From Bacteroidetes bacterium HGW-Bacteroidetes-16 (lineage in GTDB: Bacteria; Bacteroidota; Bacteroidia; Bacteroidales; F082), in NCBI GenBank assembly GCA_002840975.1, contig PHDN01000032.1, positions 1 through 33,082 of the forward strand: 33,082 nucleotides of DNA, read 5' to 3'. The stretch's first letter is position 1. Each line of letters starts with the position of its first letter. The notes beneath the pieces were generated by a model. It made no database searches. It had not been told where the DNA came from and saw nothing but the letters and a program-made list of their open reading frames with translations. Shown piece after piece: positions 30,470 to 33,082 of the stretch. A program made the translations under genes and the position numbers.

Positions 30470-30477
30470 CAAAAATA
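30470..30477 (-). promoter_or_regulatory. Candidate -7 element for the NRAMP-like gene
   Basis: The minus strand reads TATTTTTG (TAnnTTTG), 20 bases before the ATG at 30449, and supports that start over the upstream TTG. A good TTG element at 18-20 bases is not seen. Confidence 0.4.
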
Positions 30478-30548
30478 GAAAAGTTTGTCAATAACTACTT
30501 ATTTTGTATTATTGTCATTCAATCGAAATCGATTTTCAACATACCCGA

Positions 30549-31685
30549 ATGAAAAAAAAATTCATACTTGCCTCTCTTATTTTTGTTATCATTTTAGGCT
30601 ATCTTCTCCTGCCACCCTACCTCATCAACGTACTTACTCATGGGAATCCCGGTCTGGATGATTATGCTTTTTTCAACAATAGAACTGTAGCTGCCGGCAA
30701 ACCACAACCGTGGAAAGAGTCTAAAACAAAGAATCATGTGGTATTGCCTGATTCTCTGTTGGTACAAATGGAAGCATTTGATCCCGCGGCTTTTTTGATC
30801 ATTCAAAACGAGGAAATCATTTATGAACAGTATTGGGATGACTTCACGGAACACACCCTGTCCAATTCATTTAGTGCGGCCAAAAGTATTGTAGGATTAA
30901 TGGTGGGCATAGCGCTGGACGAAGGGCTGATCGATAGCCTGAACCAATCGGTGGGTGATTTTTTACCAGCTTATGCTACAGGTGAGAAGAAAAATATCCG
31001 CATCCGCGATTTACTCACCATGAGTTCGGGATTAAACTGGGGAGAAGCCTATACAAGCCCTTTTAGCGTGACCACACAAGCCTATTACGGTGATGATCTG
31101 CCTGCATTGATGAATGGTTTGGAGGTGATTGATACTCCCGGAAAAAAAAACAATTATTTGAGCAGCAATGCAGAGTTACTGGCCATGGTGCTTACAAGAG
31201 CCACCGGAAAAACACTAAGCGAGTATGCTTCGGAAAAGCTCTGGAAAAAAATTGGAGCATCGGATGATGCGCTTTGGTCGCTTGATCATGAAAATGGTAT
31301 TGAAAAAGCCTTCTGTTGCTTTAATTCCAGCGCCCGCGACATTGCACGTGTCGGACAATTGGTGCTCAACAAGGGCCGTTGGAAAGGAAACCAGGTGGTC
31401 TCCGAGAAATACCTCACCGAAGCCACCACCCCGGCAAGGTACCTGTTGGATGATCATGCCAAACCGGTCGATTTCTATGGATTCCAATGGTGGATTATCA
31501 ATTACCGGGCCCAGCAAATCCCTTACATGAGGGGTTTGCTGGGCCAATATGTATTTGTGTTGCCCGATCAGAATGCAGTCATCGTCAGGTTAGGGTATAA
31601 GCGTTCAAAAATCTATATTGGCGAACACACCGAAGATATTTATATGTATTTGAAAGTCGGGGAGTATATATTGGCGGAGCATTAA
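30549..31685 (+). CDS. Membrane-anchored serine hydrolase of the class C beta-lactamase fold
   Basis: 378 residues from the ATG at 30549 (an upstream in-frame start at 30504 would place 15 polar residues before the membrane anchor). One N-terminal hydrophobic segment (K-K-K-F-I-L then 6-24) anchors it facing the periplasm. The active-site S-A-A-K (S109, K112) sits in S-F-S-A-A-K-S, followed by I-R-D-L-L-T-M-S-S-G-L-N-W, standard for this family, then N-Y-L-S-S-N in place of Y-x-N, and G-L-L-G-Q-Y-V-F-V-L-P near the end. Such proteins are esterases, peptidases or penicillin-binding-like enzymes; resistance is not implied. It is divergent from the NRAMP-like gene. Confidence 0.85.
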   Translation: MKKKFILASLIFVIILGYLLLPPYLINVLTHGNPGLDDYAFFNNRTVAAGKPQPWKESKTKNHVVLPDSLLVQMEAFDPAAFLIIQNEEIIYEQYWDDFTEHTLSNSFSAAKSIVGLMVGIALDEGLIDSLNQSVGDFLPAYATGEKKNIRIRDLLTMSSGLNWGEAYTSPFSVTTQAYYGDDLPALMNGLEVIDTPGKKNNYLSSNAELLAMVLTRATGKTLSEYASEKLWKKIGASDDALWSLDHENGIEKAFCCFNSSARDIARVGQLVLNKGRWKGNQVVSEKYLTEATTPARYLLDDHAKPVDFYGFQWWIINYRAQQIPYMRGLLGQYVFVLPDQNAVIVRLGYKRSKIYIGEHTEDIYMYLKVGEYILAEH

Positions 31686-31710
31686 TTAATTGGTGTTTAT
31701 TGAATGGGTA

Positions 31711-31750
31711 TTAATTTGTAACAAATTAAAAGGTAAACCTGTTTTTTTTT
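31711..31750 (+). terminator. Palindrome plus T-run after the serine hydrolase
   Basis: A 19-base perfect palindrome (TTAATTTGT-A-ACAAATTAA, 31711-31729) is followed by AAAAGG-TAAA-CC and nine T (31742-31750). It probably ends the hydrolase transcript. The T-run directly abuts the insertion sequence. Confidence 0.45.
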
Positions 31751-31776
31751 GAGTCTATTCAAAAAAGTGTGTCAGG
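31751..31776 (+). repeat. Left terminal inverted repeat of the IS256 element
   Basis: Begins GAGTCTATTC and continues into TTCAAAAAAGTGTGTCAGG, which matches the right end exactly over 19 bases. Two extra bases (TA) after GAGTCT distinguish it from the right end. Confidence 0.85.
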
Positions 31777-31811
31777 AGATTGATTTAAGAAATGATTAAT
31801 AACTTTGACAC

Positions 31812-32990
31812 ATGGAAAAGAAAAAAAGCCATGGAGATCCGATAGTAGGAGAAGATGGTATCTTTACTGATTTACTTCAAGCTATGGTAAATGCCTCTCT
31901 GGAAGGAGAGATGGATTATCATTTGTTACAAGATGCTCAAGAAGGCAAATCTAATCGTCGAAACGGGCATATAGAAAAGAACGTACGCAGCCGAGTTGGG
32001 CCTATCCAAATTAGGACACCCAGAGACAGAGAAGGCAGTCACGATCCCCTTTTGATCAAGAAATGGGAACGCGAGTTAGGTGCGGGCATGGATCATGTGA
32101 TTTTAAGCCTATATGCACGCGGGCAATCCGTAGAGGATGTCCGACATCAATTACGGGAACTCTATGGGCTGGAAGTAAGCGCAGGAACCATTAGTGCAGT
32201 AACAGACCGGGTTTTGGAAGAAATTGTCACCTGGCAGCAGCGGCCACTTGCCTCTTGCTATGCTGTTATCTATCTGGATGCCATACATTTTAAGGTTCGT
32301 AATCAGGGTAAGATAGAGAGCAGGGCAGCTTATTCCACTTATGCCATAACAGTTGATGGAGAGCGCGATTTGCTGGGTCTTTATTTAAGTGAGACAGAAG
32401 GCTCCAATCAATGGGGGTTAATACTGGAAGACCTGAAAAGACGGGGTGTAGAAGATGTGTTATTCTTCTGTGTCGATGGTTTAAGCGGTTTTAAAGATGT
32501 AATTGAGCAAGTATTTCCCCTTTCCATAATACAACGCTGTATTGTGCATATGGTACGCAATTCCACCCGATTTGTGAGCGAGAAAGACATTCGTGCCGTA
32601 TGTAGCGATTTAAGACAAATATATACCTCACAAGACCGTATTCAGGCAGAATTGGCTCTGGAGTCCTTTGGCGCGAAATGGGATCATAAATACAAAGAAA
32701 TCCGCCCTAAATGGGAAAAGAACTGGGATGAACTCATGGCATTTATGGATTATGGGCAAGATATTCGAAGGATGATATACACAACAAATCCGGTAGAAGC
32801 ACTTCATAGGGTAATACGTAAAGTGACCAAATCAAAAGGTGCCTGGATCAACGAAAAAGGGCTTATTAAACAGCTCTACCTTACACTAATGTACAACCAG
32901 AAAAGTTGGAAAAAAAAGGCCTTTGGATGGACAACCGTGCAAAGAGAATTGGTAAATAAGTTTGGAGACCGTTATGAAAAGAATTTATAA
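31812..32990 (+). CDS. IS256-family transposase
   Basis: 392 residues, complete. The catalytic DDE triad is readable: D156 in I-Y-L-D-A-I-H-F, D222 in F-F-C-V-D-G-L-S-G-F, and E329 in T-T-N-P-V-E-A-L-H-R. R-R-N-G near residue 50, V-E-D-V-R near 107-111 and Q-R-C-I-V-H near 241-246 (the C/D-x2-H region before the insertion helices) are also family signatures. The ATG at 31812 follows the left inverted end by 35 bases. The frame has no stops or shifts, so the element may be active. There is no gene between its stop and the right end, only a strong hairpin. Confidence 0.95.
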   Translation: MEKKKSHGDPIVGEDGIFTDLLQAMVNASLEGEMDYHLLQDAQEGKSNRRNGHIEKNVRSRVGPIQIRTPRDREGSHDPLLIKKWERELGAGMDHVILSLYARGQSVEDVRHQLRELYGLEVSAGTISAVTDRVLEEIVTWQQRPLASCYAVIYLDAIHFKVRNQGKIESRAAYSTYAITVDGERDLLGLYLSETEGSNQWGLILEDLKRRGVEDVLFFCVDGLSGFKDVIEQVFPLSIIQRCIVHMVRNSTRFVSEKDIRAVCSDLRQIYTSQDRIQAELALESFGAKWDHKYKEIRPKWEKNWDELMAFMDYGQDIRRMIYTTNPVEALHRVIRKVTKSKGAWINEKGLIKQLYLTLMYNQKSWKKKAFGWTTVQRELVNKFGDRYEKNL

Positions 32991-33003
32991 AATACCTGCT
33001 TTG

Positions 33004-33046
33004 CAGGGAAAGCCCTGGAGGCCATAGGCCTCCAGGGCTTTCCCTG
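33004..33046. repeat. Perfect 20-bp hairpin inside the right end of the IS
   Basis: Arms 33004-33023 and 33027-33046 are exactly complementary around the loop ATA. It is GC-rich, centred 35 bases after the transposase stop and 10 bases inside the right inverted repeat. No T-run follows on either strand. It may stop transcripts entering from the flank or take part in transposition. Confidence 0.85.
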
Positions 33047-33056
33047 AGACACACAG

Positions 33057-33080
33057 CCTGACACACTTTTTTGAAGACTC
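33057..33080 (-). repeat. Right terminal inverted repeat of the IS256 element
   Basis: Read on the minus strand: GAGTCTTC continuing into AAAAAAGTGTGTCAGG. It matches the left end apart from a 2-base gap. Confidence 0.85.
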
Positions 33081-33082
33081 CC

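Larger units (their letters stand above)
31751..33080 (+). mobile_element. IS256-family insertion sequence, about 1.33 kb
   Basis: One transposase gene bounded by inverted ends: left 31751-31776, right 33057-33080. The length and single ORF fit IS256. The right end lies 2 bases from the window edge, so the target duplication cannot be checked. It inserted between the serine hydrolase terminator and whatever lies beyond. Confidence 0.9.

Noticed and set aside
30549-31685. Antibiotic-resistance beta-lactamase
   Set aside because: It belongs to the broad serine-hydrolase class with the S-x-x-K motif; the Y-x-N motif is altered and no resistance context is present.
33004-33046. Inverted repeat at the window end as a CRISPR or integron attC site
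   Set aside because: It is a single hairpin inside an IS256 end, with no repeated spacers and no integrase.

Overview
This window is chromosomal DNA of a member of the Bacteroidota. The evidence is consistent: secreted proteins carrying type IX secretion (T9SS) C-terminal sorting domains of type A and type B, a PorP/SprF-family protein, several promoters of the Bacteroidota housekeeping form (TAnnTTTG, in the best cases with a TTG element 18-19 bases upstream), a 226-residue RsmI without the longer C-terminal part, and GtrA-like and DUF6249 membrane proteins. Tryptophanase and an FNR-type regulator fit an organism that meets low oxygen. I cannot name a genus.

Layout. 1-8.9 kb is mixed metabolism: a broken PKD-domain lipoprotein, a fructosamine-kinase-like enzyme, an outer-membrane barrel with an FMN-binding partner, a GtrA protein, a GH53 endo-galactanase lipoprotein, then a minus-strand run (fRMsr, an MntP-like membrane protein, a secreted endonuclease I, QueD, a Rossmann oxidoreductase). 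9.0-11.1 kb holds tryptophanase with an unusual 5' leader, divergent from a DUF6249 gene that has an ECF-type promoter. 11.2-13.2 kb holds a transposase remnant, a MITE-like inverted repeat and a secreted T9SS protein. 13.3-16.8 kb holds rsmI, a conserved unknown gene, thymidine kinase and an orphan PAS histidine kinase with a four-cysteine motif. 16.8-19.9 kb is a coherent minus-strand cluster: a Crp/Fnr regulator, then a secreted HMA-type metal-binding protein, a lipoprotein and an outer-membrane barrel, with two strong palindromes between regulator and operon. 20.0-20.7 kb is a tRNA-Asn locus partly duplicated around a GIY-YIG endonuclease gene. 20.9-27.1 kb is a tight T9SS operon (type B cargo, PorP/SprF, a 1157-residue NodB-like type A cargo). 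27.1-31.7 kb holds a PfkB kinase, a heptosyltransferase-like GT9 enzyme, a divergent NRAMP-like transporter and a serine hydrolase. 31.75-33.08 kb is an IS256-family insertion sequence that ends almost exactly at the window edge.

The best candidates for something not well described are: (1) the tRNA-Asn/GIY-YIG cassette with its 95-base direct repeats and remodelled tRNA-like remnant; (2) the Crp/Fnr-HMA-barrel cluster with its palindromic operators; (3) two metal-transporter-family proteins (MntP-like and NRAMP-like) that have lost the family's metal-binding residues; (4) the tryptophanase leader, where a 26-codon upstream ORF ends inside a hairpin; (5) the orphan Cys4-PAS kinase. All functions come from reading translated sequence by eye; no database search was run.
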